From Paenibacillus sp. FSL K6-1096 (GTDB taxonomy: Bacteria > Bacillota > Bacilli > Paenibacillales > Paenibacillaceae): DNA of 64,000 bases. Under the pieces are notes generated by a model. That model did no database searches. It was not told the origin of the DNA and saw only the letters and a list, made by a program, of their open reading frames with translations. Shown in pieces: positions 1 through 8,118 of this stretch (position 1 is the first letter of the stretch; each line of letters starts with the position of its first letter). Both the position numbers and the translations under genes were made by a program. The DNA lies in the NCBI RefSeq assembly GCF_037977055.1, contig NZ_CP150274.1, positions 3,968,001 through 4,032,000 on the forward strand, in the 5' to 3' direction.

Positions 1-1
1 T

Positions 2-478
2 CTGCATCTTGGCGATAATCTGCTGGCGCTGATTGTGCCGGGGCTGGTCAGCAGTTATAATCTGATCATTATGCGTACAGCCTTTCAGGGAATCTCCGAG
101 AGTCTGCTGGAATCGGCGAGAATTGACGGGGCGGGGGAGCTGCGCATCCTGTGGCGGATTGTCGTCCCTTTATCGATGCCGGTCATTGCGGTCATGATTC
201 TGTTCTACGGGGTGGGCCACTGGAACTCCTGGTTCAGCGCCATCCTGTACATCCGCGACCGTGATCTGTATCCGCTTCAGCTGGTGCTGCGGGAGATTCT
301 GATCCAGAACAGCACGGATTCGATGACCACCTCGGCCGCCATGGGCGACAAGGAAGCGATCGGAGAAAGTGTGAAGTACGCAACGGTGATGGTGGCTACG
401 CTGCCGATTCTGTTTATTTATCCGTTTTTGCAGAAGTATTTCGTGAAGGGCGTCATGATCGGCGCAATCAAGGAATAG
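2..478 (+). CDS. Carbohydrate ABC transporter permease, C-terminal part
   Basis: The reading frame is open from the first bases of the window and ends at 478, so the gene begins upstream. A GTG at 35 lies inside the protein and is not its start. The visible part contains the EAA-type loop of MalG/LplC-family permeases (about 'ESARIDGAGELRILWRIVVP', where the ATPase docks) and two hydrophobic segments, and ends with the typical 'KYFVKGVMIGAIKE' tail of LplC/YtcP proteins. It would be the second permease of a sugar importer. The regulator and glucuronyl hydrolase that follow suggest uronate-containing oligosaccharides. The family is certain; the substrate is inferred from neighbours. Confidence 0.9.
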   Translation: MHLGDNLLALIVPGLVSSYNLIIMRTAFQGISESLLESARIDGAGELRILWRIVVPLSMPVIAVMILFYGVGHWNSWFSAILYIRDRDLYPLQLVLREILIQNSTDSMTTSAAMGDKEAIGESVKYATVMVATLPILFIYPFLQKYFVKGVMIGAIKE

Positions 479-531
479 ACCGGAGCCGCACCAGCACTGC
501 ATCCACATCATGAACAAGGAGGAGGAGCGCC

Positions 532-2865
532 TTGAAAAAGAAAAGCATCCTGCTGTCCTGGAGCCTCTCTTATCTGGTCATCCTGCTCATCCCCGTGGCC
601 ATCGGGGCGGCTGTATTTGCGGAAGCCCGCAATCTGCTGAAGGAAGAGGTGAACCGCTCCAACATGGTGCTGCTGTCCCAGGTGCAGGAGACGATCGACA
701 GCCAGATCCGGGATATCAGCAGCATCAGCAGCCAGCTTATGGCCGATTCCCAGCTCAGCAGCTTCATTAACCATGCGTCCGAGCAGGATGCCAGATGGCG
801 GCTGATGGGGCTGGAGCTGATTAAGAACCTCAAATCGATCCGCATCGGGAACGGGCTCATCCGCGAGCTGTACATCTATGTGAAGTCTTCCGATGTGGCG
901 CTGTCCTCCTCTTCGCTGATGTCCAAGAAGCTGCTGTATGAGATTTATTATGAGGGCACCGGGGTAAGCGGGCCGGAGTGGACTAAGCTGATGGAGGAGT
1001 CAGACCAGAGCGCCTTCCGCAAAATGAAAGTCCTCAGCGAGGACCTCCGCATAGAGGAGACCTTGGTCTACCTTCAGCCTTATCCGGTTCAGGTGTCGCC
1101 GGGCAGCCCGGCTACCTTTGTGGTCATGCTGGACCCGGAACGGTTCCAGCAGGCGATCAATAATGTGCGGCTGGAGCCGGAGAGTATAGTGTTCATTCTG
1201 GACCGTGACGGGCGTGCGCTTTTCTCCACAGGCACTGTTGAAACCCCTTACACGATCCAGCAATATTTGCAGCAGAACAAGGACGGCGGTAGACGGGCCG
1301 GCACGGCCGACTGGAACGGGGAATCGGTGACGGTCTCGCAGATCTCCTCCAATGTGGAGGAGTGGCAGTATGTCTCTATCGTTCCGACCCGGATCTATGC
1401 CAAGAAGCTGATGGTCATCCGCAGCATCACCTTCGCCGGTGTAGCTGCGGTGCTGGTGCTGGGCGGTGTGGCCGCCTGGTGGTTCACCCGGCGGAATTAC
1501 CGGCCGCTCGGCCGGATTATGAATATTATCTCCGATAAGGTCAAGGGGAAGCTGGAGCAGCCGGATGATGAGTTCGGCATTCTGCAGACGGTGCTGACCC
1601 GGGCCTGGGAGGAGCAGGACCAGTTCGCCACGCGGCTCAAGGAGCAGCAGACGATGGTACGCAGCAGCTTCCTGACGAGGCTGCTCAAGGGACGGGTACA
1701 GCCGGGAGAAGGGCTGGCCGGGGAGATGGAGCGTGTAGGCCTTATTTTTGAGAGCGATTCCTTTGCGGTCTTGCTGGTGCACATAGAGAATTATGAGGGG
1801 CTGTTCCGCACAAGGGCCCCGGAGGACAAGGAGGAGAAGCGCCAGTTCGTGCATCTGATCCTGACCAATGTGCTGGAGGAGCTGCTGGGGCCAGCCGGTC
1901 CTGTATATTCCGCAGAGATGGATGGACGGATTGCGCTGCTGGTCAATCTCCGGGGAAATACGGCAGAGGCAGTGCCGGAGCTGATCCGGGCGACCGGAGA
2001 GGCGCAGCATTTCATCCAGTCCCGCTTCCTGATCTATTTCTCCGTTGGCGTCAGCAGTGTCCACACCTCTCTGGCAGACATCTCCGCCTGCTTCCGGGAG
2101 TCGGAGGAGGCGCTGGAATACCGGCTGATTCTCGGCATCGGCCAGATCATTGACCAGGACCGTATCCGCCAGCCCAAGGAGGAGCTGTATTATCCGCTCG
2201 ATCTGGAGCGTCAACTGGTCAATTATATTGCCACAGGCAACTATGCCCGTTCTACCGAGGTGATGAATGAGATTCTGATGACCAATTTTGCCGGAGAGCC
2301 CTTGTCCGTAGAGCTGGCCCGCTGCCTGATGTTCGAGCTGATCGGGACCATGCTGAAGGCCACGGAGCAGATCAAGACGGATGACCAGAAGGAGCTGACC
2401 CGGCGCAATGAGCTGATCCGGCGGCTGTTTGCCTGTGAGACCTTCGAGGAGATGGAGACGGAGCTGCTGCAGATTCTGGAGACGGTCTGCCAGATGGTGC
2501 ATGAACGCAAGCGTTCCCACAACACCGAGCTGAAGGAGCAGCTCCTGGAATTCATTCATGAGAATTACAACGATGTGAATCTGGGGCTGACCCATATTTC
2601 GGAGCGCTTCCGGTTCCATGCTACGTATGTCTCCAAGTATTTCAAGGAACAGACCGGCACCAACGTTATCGACTATATCAACCAGTACCGGATTGAAGAG
2701 GCTAAGCGGATATTACAGGCGGATGATTTGACGGTGCAGGAGGTCTCCGAGCGCGTGGGCTTCCTGAACAGCAATTCCTTCATCCGGGTGTTCAAGAAAT
2801 ATGAGGGGATCACTCCCGGCCAGTATAAACAGGCCAGCCGGCTGATCCAGCAGGATCATGTATAA
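532..2865 (+). CDS. AraC-family regulator with membrane-bound extracellular sensor domain
   Basis: 777 residues starting at TTG with a strong AAGGAGGAGG site at 515-524. A transmembrane helix (about 10-30) is followed by an extracellular region (about 35-295), a second helix (about 297-318), a cytoplasmic linker and a C-terminal AraC/XylS double HTH (about 670-770, with the 'FLNSNSFIRVFKKYEGITPGQY' end split across the second HTH). This is the one-protein sensor/regulator layout of B. subtilis YesS. It probably detects a sugar outside the cell and activates the transporter and hydrolase genes around it. It lies 53 bases after the permease and 18 before the hydrolase, so all three are probably co-transcribed. 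The ligand is not visible in the sequence. Confidence 0.9.
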   Translation: MKKKSILLSWSLSYLVILLIPVAIGAAVFAEARNLLKEEVNRSNMVLLSQVQETIDSQIRDISSISSQLMADSQLSSFINHASEQDARWRLMGLELIKNLKSIRIGNGLIRELYIYVKSSDVALSSSSLMSKKLLYEIYYEGTGVSGPEWTKLMEESDQSAFRKMKVLSEDLRIEETLVYLQPYPVQVSPGSPATFVVMLDPERFQQAINNVRLEPESIVFILDRDGRALFSTGTVETPYTIQQYLQQNKDGGRRAGTADWNGESVTVSQISSNVEEWQYVSIVPTRIYAKKLMVIRSITFAGVAAVLVLGGVAAWWFTRRNYRPLGRIMNIISDKVKGKLEQPDDEFGILQTVLTRAWEEQDQFATRLKEQQTMVRSSFLTRLLKGRVQPGEGLAGEMERVGLIFESDSFAVLLVHIENYEGLFRTRAPEDKEEKRQFVHLILTNVLEELLGPAGPVYSAEMDGRIALLVNLRGNTAEAVPELIRATGEAQHFIQSRFLIYFSVGVSSVHTSLADISACFRESEEALEYRLILGIGQIIDQDRIRQPKEELYYPLDLERQLVNYIATGNYARSTEVMNEILMTNFAGEPLSVELARCLMFELIGTMLKATEQIKTDDQKELTRRNELIRRLFACETFEEMETELLQILETVCQMVHERKRSHNTELKEQLLEFIHENYNDVNLGLTHISERFRFHATYVSKYFKEQTGTNVIDYINQYRIEEAKRILQADDLTVQEVSERVGFLNSNSFIRVFKKYEGITPGQYKQASRLIQQDHV

Positions 2866-2883
2866 CAAGGAGGCTATTCTGAT

Positions 2884-4020
2884 ATGTGGAAGCAAGCGAT
2901 TGAGGATGTACTTCAAGTAACGAAACGCAATATTTCAAGATTCGGGGACCGCTTCCCTCATGTGAGTGCCGGGGATGAGCACTATACATTGAATGATAAT
3001 ACGGAGTGGACGGCGGGCTTCTGGTCCGGCATCCTCTGGCTGTGCTCTGAGTACAGTGAAGATCCGGTCTACCGGGAACAGGCGTTAAGCACCGTGCGGA
3101 ATTTCCGCCGCCGGATGGACCAGAAGATTATTTTCGATCATCATGATATCGGCTTCCTGTACTCTTTGTCTTCCAAGGCCCAGTGGATCATCGAACGGGA
3201 CGAAGGCGCCCGGCAGCTTACGCTGGAGGCGGCGGACATGCTGATGAAGCGCTGGCGCGAAGGCCCCGGACTGATTCAGGCTTGGGGCCGGGAGGGCGAT
3301 GCGGTCAACGGCGGACGGATCATTATCGACTGTCTGCTCAATCTGCCGCTATTGCTCTGGGCGCATGAGCAGACCGGCAATGAGGCCTACCGGCGGGTGG
3401 CCGAGCTGCATGCGCTTAAGTCCCGCCGCTTCCTGGTGCGTGGGGATGATTCCAGCTATCACACATTCTTCTTCGATCCGGTGACCGGAGACGCTATCCG
3501 CGGCGGCACACATCAGGGCTACAGGGACGGCTCGACCTGGACGCGCGGGCAAGCCTGGGGCATCTATGGCTTCGCCCTAATTAGCCGGTATCTGAAGAGC
3601 GCAGAGATGCTGGAGACGGCGAAGCGGCTGGGCCGTTACTTCGTGGCCCATCTGCCGGAGGATGGGGTCGCCTATTGGGATTTCGACGCTCCCGTTGAAC
3701 CGGGAACGAAGCGCGACAGCTCGGCCTCAGCCATTGCTGCCTGCGGGCTGCTGGAGATCGCTTCACAGCTGGAGGCCGGTGACCCGGAGCGCCGCTTCTT
3801 CCAGGAGGCGGGGGAGGCGTCGGTGAGAGCGCTGGCGGAGCATTATTCGACACATGGCAGCGATCAGGCGGAGGGTCTGCTGGAGCATGGCGCGTACTCG
3901 GCCAGATCCGGGGATTCGCCGGATGATTACACCATCTGGGGCGATTATTATTATCTGGAGGCGCTGATGCGGCTGGAACGGGGGATTCCGGGGTATTGGT
4001 ATGAGCGGTCCGTTCTATAG
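2884..4020 (+). CDS. ugl: Unsaturated glucuronyl hydrolase, glycoside hydrolase family 88
   Basis: 378 residues, the same length as the characterised Bacillus sp. GL1 enzyme (UGL). It resembles that enzyme along its whole length as I remember it. Both acidic residues known to be catalytic in that enzyme are at the same positions: Asp88 in 'DHHDIGF' and Asp149 in 'GRIIIDCLLN'. UGL hydrates the double bond of unsaturated glucuronyl oligosaccharides left by polysaccharide lyases (from chondroitin, hyaluronan, gellan or xanthan) and releases the uronic acid. There is no signal peptide, so it acts in the cytoplasm on imported disaccharides, which fits the permease upstream. ATG at 2884 follows an AAGGAGG site. 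No lyase gene is visible in the window. Confidence 0.93.
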   Translation: MWKQAIEDVLQVTKRNISRFGDRFPHVSAGDEHYTLNDNTEWTAGFWSGILWLCSEYSEDPVYREQALSTVRNFRRRMDQKIIFDHHDIGFLYSLSSKAQWIIERDEGARQLTLEAADMLMKRWREGPGLIQAWGREGDAVNGGRIIIDCLLNLPLLLWAHEQTGNEAYRRVAELHALKSRRFLVRGDDSSYHTFFFDPVTGDAIRGGTHQGYRDGSTWTRGQAWGIYGFALISRYLKSAEMLETAKRLGRYFVAHLPEDGVAYWDFDAPVEPGTKRDSSASAIAACGLLEIASQLEAGDPERRFFQEAGEASVRALAEHYSTHGSDQAEGLLEHGAYSARSGDSPDDYTIWGDYYYLEALMRLERGIPGYWYERSVL

Positions 4021-4120
4021 ATCCCAGCTATGTGGGATGGCAGTTTCTGCGTGCAGCCGGGATAATGGAGCCATGAGCCGGAGCCGGCCATGGCTCCTGC
4101 TCATGACTGGAGGGGATAGA

Positions 4121-4852
4121 ATGAACAACAATATAGCTAATGGGGCCAGCCCGTGGGAGCAGGCAGACGGCGATCAGTATGTACAGAATATCAGCCGCAA
4201 AATCCCCGGCTACGCGCTGCAATATGACCTGATGGATACGCTGCTGACCGCACGGCTTGGAGGGCGGGAGAAGCCGGAGCTGCTGGTCGTGGGAGCAGGC
4301 GGAGGCCAGGAGATACTGAAGCTGGGCCAGAGCCACCCGGACTGGAGCTTCAGCGGGCTGGACACCTCGCAGAGTATGCTCCAGGCTGCGAGGCAGCGGC
4401 TGGAGGCTGCGGGTCTGATGGGTCTGCTGGATAGAGTGCGGCTGCATCTTACGGAAATTAGTGCCTGGAGCTGTGCCAGAGCATATGATGCCGCAACCTG
4501 TATGCTGGTGCTGCATTTCGTGCAGGGGCGGGAGAACAAGCTGGCTCTGCTCCGCAGCATTGCCGCGCGGCTTCAGCCGGGTGCACCGCTCTGCCTGTCC
4601 GCCATCTGCGGGGAGCCGGGCTCACCAGCATGGGAGCTTCAGATGGCGGGCTGGCGGCTGCATATGCTCGGTAACGGCATCCCAGAGGATCAGTGGCAGA
4701 CCTTTCCGCAGTCGTTCGGGATGACCTCCCATCCGCTTCCTGCCGCAGAGATGGAGCAGCTGCTGGAGGAGGCCGGGTTCACGGCCGTATCCCGCTTCTT
4801 CGGCGCTTATCTGATTGACGGCTGGGTGGCGGTGAAGGCGGAGGAACGATAG
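4121..4852 (+). CDS. Class I SAM-dependent methyltransferase
   Basis: 243 residues. The frame is open from 4001, but I choose ATG at 4121 because a GGAGGGG site lies just upstream at 4109-4115 and the earlier part would overlap the end of ugl. The SAM-binding motif I is 'ELLVVGAGGGQEILKLG' (about residues 48-64), followed by an acidic 'GLDTSQSMLQAA' segment and 'MLVLHFV' motif-IV region, as in Methyltransf_12/25 proteins. The methyl acceptor cannot be told. A hairpin (GGAGCCATG at 4065 with CATGGCTCC up to 4097) lies between ugl and this gene without a T tract, so it may slow rather than end transcription. Its link with the sugar locus is unclear. Confidence 0.75.
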   Translation: MNNNIANGASPWEQADGDQYVQNISRKIPGYALQYDLMDTLLTARLGGREKPELLVVGAGGGQEILKLGQSHPDWSFSGLDTSQSMLQAARQRLEAAGLMGLLDRVRLHLTEISAWSCARAYDAATCMLVLHFVQGRENKLALLRSIAARLQPGAPLCLSAICGEPGSPAWELQMAGWRLHMLGNGIPEDQWQTFPQSFGMTSHPLPAAEMEQLLEEAGFTAVSRFFGAYLIDGWVAVKAEER

Positions 4853-4853
4853 C

Positions 4854-5256
4854 ATTGCACTTTGTACAATGGAATGCTGTAGAAGAGGCTTCGAAATAGG
4901 ATCTATTGTATTCCGTACAATCGGATATTGAAAAAAGGCCCTTTTTCACCTCAAACACAACATTCTACTGTATGAATTACAATAGAATCGTATTTTACGG
5001 TCAGCAATGCGTTTTCTATTGCAGGAAATACAATCAGTTACTTGAATTGAAGGGTAGAGGTCAGCAACGGGCGCTGGGTCAGCCTAATATCAGCTCTATG
5101 TTCAAGCTCAGTCTTTAATTAGAGATAAGTGTATTCTGTGCAACTATAAACAGTGCACCCGAAGGTTTTCCTCGTCTAACGGTATTCTGTACAACTATAT
5201 TTGCCTGGATGGGCGAAAATCCAGTTATAGAGGCATTTTACTTGTACGAAATACAG
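4854..5256 (+). repeat. Degenerate palindrome array, family C (TTGTATTcCGTACAA type)
   Basis: At least seven copies of a 17-bp imperfect palindrome lie in this 500-bp gene-free stretch, some inverted. They begin at about 4854, 4905, 4967, 5018, 5128, 5179 and 5240. Good copies read ATTGTATTCCGTACAAT (4905) and ACGGTATTCTGTACAAC (5179). The steps are 51, 62, 51, 110, 51 and 61 bases. The array starts two bases after the methyltransferase stop codon and ends about 100 bases before the stop of the convergent permease. No convincing gene is present; a 70-codon frame at 4906-5118 runs through the repeats and has no ribosome-binding site. Confidence 0.6.
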
Positions 5257-5354
5257 CTAAACCGAGATTCGGCGGCACATCCGGCGGTTTAGATGTACAG
5301 ACTACAATTAAGCCTACCCCTTGCACCTTAATCCGGCACAGCAACCCTGCCCCG

Positions 5355-6182
5355 TCACCCCTTCACCGCCGAGCTGGCCACTCCTTCAATGATGTACTTT
5401 TGGCCGAGCAGGAAGACGAGAATCATCGGGATGATCCCGGCGGTTGCGGCGGCCATCATGCCGTTGTAATCGACATTGTTCTCCAGAATGAAGTTCTGCA
5501 GCCCGAGCGGAACGGTGAACAGGTCCTGGTCGATCAGGAAGACGAGCGCATTCTCATAATCGTTCCAGTGCCAGGAGAAATCGATAATCGCCAGCGTCGC
5601 CAGCGAGGGCTTGGCCATCGGCAGGATAATCCGCGAGAAGATGCGGAAATGGCCTGCGCCGTCGATGAAGGCGGCCTCCGAGATTTCGTAGGGCACGGAG
5701 AGGAAGAACTGCCGCATCATGAATACGCCGAAGATGGTGAACATGCCGGGCAGAATCAGTGCCCAGTGGGTGTTATAGATGCCGGCCCAGTCGAACATGA
5801 TGAACTTGGGCACGAACAGCACCTGCGGAGGAACCATCATCATCGACAGATAGACCAGGAACATCGTGTTACGCCCCTTGAACTCAATTCTGGCAAACCC
5901 ATAGGCCGCCAAGGCGGACAGGGAGACGGCGCCGATGGTGCTCAGCACAGCGACCTTAAGGGAATTCAGGTAATAGGGCACGAAGCTGCCCTGGCCGGAC
6001 CACACCTTTACATGATGACTCCAGTTGAAGTGGTCTGGAATCCACTGGATCGGATAACGGAATACCTCGGATGGGGTTTTGAAGGAGGTGCTGATCATCC
6101 AGAGGAAGGGTACAATCATGACGATGCTGAAGAACAGCATGATCAGGGTAGCGGTGATTTTGGTAACGGCGGCTTTATTCAT
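5355..6182 (-). CDS. Carbohydrate ABC transporter permease, MalG/LacG type
   Basis: 275 residues with six expected membrane segments and the EAA loop 'SEAAFIDGAGHFRIFSRIILP' split around residues 180-200. This family takes up di- and oligosaccharides with a lipoprotein receptor. It starts at ATG 6182 behind AAGGAGCTGAG and lies 12 bases after the partner permease, so the two are translated together. No ATPase gene is nearby, as is common in Bacillales, where a shared MsmX-type ATPase serves many importers. The substrate is unknown. The C-terminal '…IEGVASSAVKG' is typical of the family. Confidence 0.93.
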   Translation of the reverse strand: MNKAAVTKITATLIMLFFSIVMIVPFLWMISTSFKTPSEVFRYPIQWIPDHFNWSHHVKVWSGQGSFVPYYLNSLKVAVLSTIGAVSLSALAAYGFARIEFKGRNTMFLVYLSMMMVPPQVLFVPKFIMFDWAGIYNTHWALILPGMFTIFGVFMMRQFFLSVPYEISEAAFIDGAGHFRIFSRIILPMAKPSLATLAIIDFSWHWNDYENALVFLIDQDLFTVPLGLQNFILENNVDYNGMMAAATAGIIPMILVFLLGQKYIIEGVASSAVKG

Positions 6183-6194
6183 ATTCTCAGCTCC

Positions 6195-7076
6195 TTAGTA
6201 GTGAACCCAGCGTTTCTGGCCCAGCCATTGAATCACGGTGAAGATCAGAATGATCAGGAACAGGGCCCAGGAGACCGCGGACGCATAGCCCATCTCGTAA
6301 TAGCGGAAGGCATTCTGATAGATGAACAGGGATAATACGGTGGTGCTGTTCCCGGGGCCGCCCTGCGTAATCGCCTGGATGATGCCGAACTGCTTGATCG
6401 ACATAATCAGCCCGGTAATCAGCAGCAGAAAAGTGGTGGGACTGACCAGCGGCCACAGGATGCTGCGGACCGTCTGCCAGGTGCGGGCACCGTCGATGGT
6501 AGCTGCCTCCAGCAGCTCGCCGGACACCTCCTGCAGGGCGGCGAGGTAGATAATCATGTTATAGCCGAGCATGAACCAGATCCAGATGATATCAATGGCA
6601 TACATGGAGGTATCCATCGTGGACAGCCAGCCGGGAGGGTTAGCGATACCCATGGAGCGGAGAATGCCGTTGATCGGCCCGTTATTCGGGTGGAACAGCA
6701 GCATCCAGACGAAGGCCACGGCTACGCCGCTGGTAATGTAAGGCATGAAGTAGAGGGCACGCAGCAGCTTTTTGAGATAGACAGAACGGTTCAGAATGAC
6801 AGCTACCAGAAATGCCAGCCCAATCGATATGGGAACGGAGACCAGGAACAGCAGCGTGTTCTTAATGGCAATATAGAAGACCTCATCCCCCAGCATCCGC
6901 CGGATATTCGCCAGCCCGATGAACTTGGTATTGGGACTCATAAACTTGTAATCTGTAAACATGAGATAGAACGAATACATAGCCGGTATAATAAAAAACA
7001 GCATCACGCCAATCATATTGGGCCCGATAAACAGATAGCCCAGCAGCTGCTGGCGTCTCATCCAGGTTGCCTTCAC
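6195..7076 (-). CDS. Carbohydrate ABC transporter permease, MalF/LacF type
   Basis: 293 residues beginning with GTG at 7076 behind AAGGAG. It has about six hydrophobic segments, a first one near residues 12-38, and the EAA loop 'ELLEAATIDGARTWQTVRSI' near 185-204. It pairs with the downstream MalG-type permease to form the channel. The transcription unit appears to start here: a terminator (7240-7270) separates it from the response-regulator gene upstream, and a copy of the putative regulator operator (7142-7184) lies in front of it. The matching receptor is probably the lipoprotein gene at 10605-11924, which carries the same operator. Confidence 0.93.
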   Translation of the reverse strand: MKATWMRRQQLLGYLFIGPNMIGVMLFFIIPAMYSFYLMFTDYKFMSPNTKFIGLANIRRMLGDEVFYIAIKNTLLFLVSVPISIGLAFLVAVILNRSVYLKKLLRALYFMPYITSGVAVAFVWMLLFHPNNGPINGILRSMGIANPPGWLSTMDTSMYAIDIIWIWFMLGYNMIIYLAALQEVSGELLEAATIDGARTWQTVRSILWPLVSPTTFLLLITGLIMSIKQFGIIQAITQGGPGNSTTVLSLFIYQNAFRYYEMGYASAVSWALFLIILIFTVIQWLGQKRWVHY

Positions 7077-7141
7077 AATAGCCCCACTCCTTCAGGTCTT
7101 TTGAGTACATAACAAGCATAACAAGCACCCTTCCAGAGGAT

Positions 7142-7184
7142 AAGGAACAAAACCACCCACTTCATGGCACAGAAATATACATTT
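7142..7184 (-). promoter_or_regulatory. Predicted operator for the YesN-type regulator, before the permeases
   Basis: On the minus strand this reads AAATGTATATTTCTGTGCC, then 17 bases, then GTTCCTT. The lipoprotein gene has the same arrangement (AAATGTAAAGTTATGTTCC, 17 bases, GTTCCTT), and the distance to the start codon is nearly equal (66-108 bases here, 71-113 there). Two direct repeats about 22 bp apart are what an AraC-type DNA-binding domain would need. The motif is seen in the sequence; binding by the encoded regulator is inferred. Confidence 0.5.
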
Positions 7185-7239
7185 ACGCAAGCGGCGGCAG
7201 GCGCTCCGGTCTTAGTTATGTTCTATCCGTGTGCAGACC

Positions 7240-7270
7240 AAAAAGCAGCATTCCCGGAGGGAATGCTGCT
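7240..7270 (-). terminator. Intrinsic terminator after the response-regulator gene
   Basis: On the minus strand AGCAGCATTCC pairs with GGAATGCTGCT and is followed by TTTTGG. It lies 24 bases beyond the stop codon of the response regulator and separates the two-component genes from the permease genes. Confidence 0.85.
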
Positions 7271-7293
7271 GTAATAGGGTACAGACCGGCAGG

Positions 7294-8091
7294 CTATAAG
7301 CTCAAGCGATCCGGCTTCTCCCGGTGCTGATGCCTGTATTGGCTGGGTGTCTGTGCGGTCAGGCGCTTGAAAATCTTGATAAAGTAGTTGTCGCTTACGA
7401 AGCCGACCCGGTTGCCGATCTCATAGACCGGCAGGTTGGAGCCGGTCAGAAGCCGGATCGCCTGATCCACCCGTATACGGTGCAGATAGTGGATGAGGGT
7501 GTGGCCGGTTTTCTTTTTGAACAGGGTGCTGACATAATTCTCGGCCATCATGACATATTGGGACATCGACTTCACGGTAATATCCTCGGCGTAGTGTTCA
7601 TGCAGATAGTGCAGGATCTTCTGGATCTCCGGGTGGCTGGTCAGCTCCTCATGGGCCGGCAGAGACGGGGGCGGGGGAACCTCCTGGTGCATATCCGGCC
7701 CTGCCTTGCGGTGCTTCTCCAGCTCGCCGCTGATCTTACGCAGCGTGTCCCGGAGTGAATTGACGCTCATCGACAGCTTCAGAATATAGTTGGACGCCCC
7801 GTATTCCATGGCCTGCCGCACATTCTCGAAGTCATTCATACAGGTCAGCATGACGAAGCGGGAATCATAGCCTTCCTCACGCGTTCTGCGCAGCAGCTCG
7901 ACGCCATCCATCTCCGGCATGACAATATCCGTAATCACCAGATCGGGCGCATCCTCCCGGATCATCTCCAGTGCCTCAGCCCCGTTGCCTGCTTCTCCGC
8001 TGACCGTGAAGCCAAGCTCCTCCCAAGCGATAATCTCGCGAACACTCTCCCGTACGAATACCTCATCCTCCACCAGCAGTACCTTCCACAT
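7294..8091 (-). CDS. Response regulator with AraC-type DNA-binding domain (YesN family)
   Basis: 265 residues. The receiver domain (about 1-120) has the acidic pair near residue 10, the phosphorylated Asp near 55 in 'DLVITDIVMPEMDG', and the conserved Lys near 105. The C-terminal AraC double HTH (about 165-258) ends with 'FVSDNYFIKIFKRLTAQTPSQY' in parts. It starts at ATG 8091 behind GGGAGGGATT, 27 bases after the kinase gene. At 265 residues it is shorter than typical YesN proteins (about 350-530) because the middle region is short. It probably activates the lipoprotein and permease genes that carry the shared operator. Confidence 0.93.
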   Translation of the reverse strand: MWKVLLVEDEVFVRESVREIIAWEELGFTVSGEAGNGAEALEMIREDAPDLVITDIVMPEMDGVELLRRTREEGYDSRFVMLTCMNDFENVRQAMEYGASNYILKLSMSVNSLRDTLRKISGELEKHRKAGPDMHQEVPPPPSLPAHEELTSHPEIQKILHYLHEHYAEDITVKSMSQYVMMAENYVSTLFKKKTGHTLIHYLHRIRVDQAIRLLTGSNLPVYEIGNRVGFVSDNYFIKIFKRLTAQTPSQYRHQHREKPDRLSL

Positions 8092-8118
8092 GTGTAATCC
8101 CTCCCGTAGTTATGCGCC

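Noticed and set aside
4001..4120. Methyltransferase start at 4001, overlapping ugl
   Set aside because: The first 40 codons have no site and no methyltransferase similarity; ATG 4121 has GGAGGGG at proper distance.
4906..5118. 70-codon ORF in the gap after the methyltransferase
   Set aside because: It runs through the family C repeats, lacks a ribosome-binding site and has no protein-like composition.
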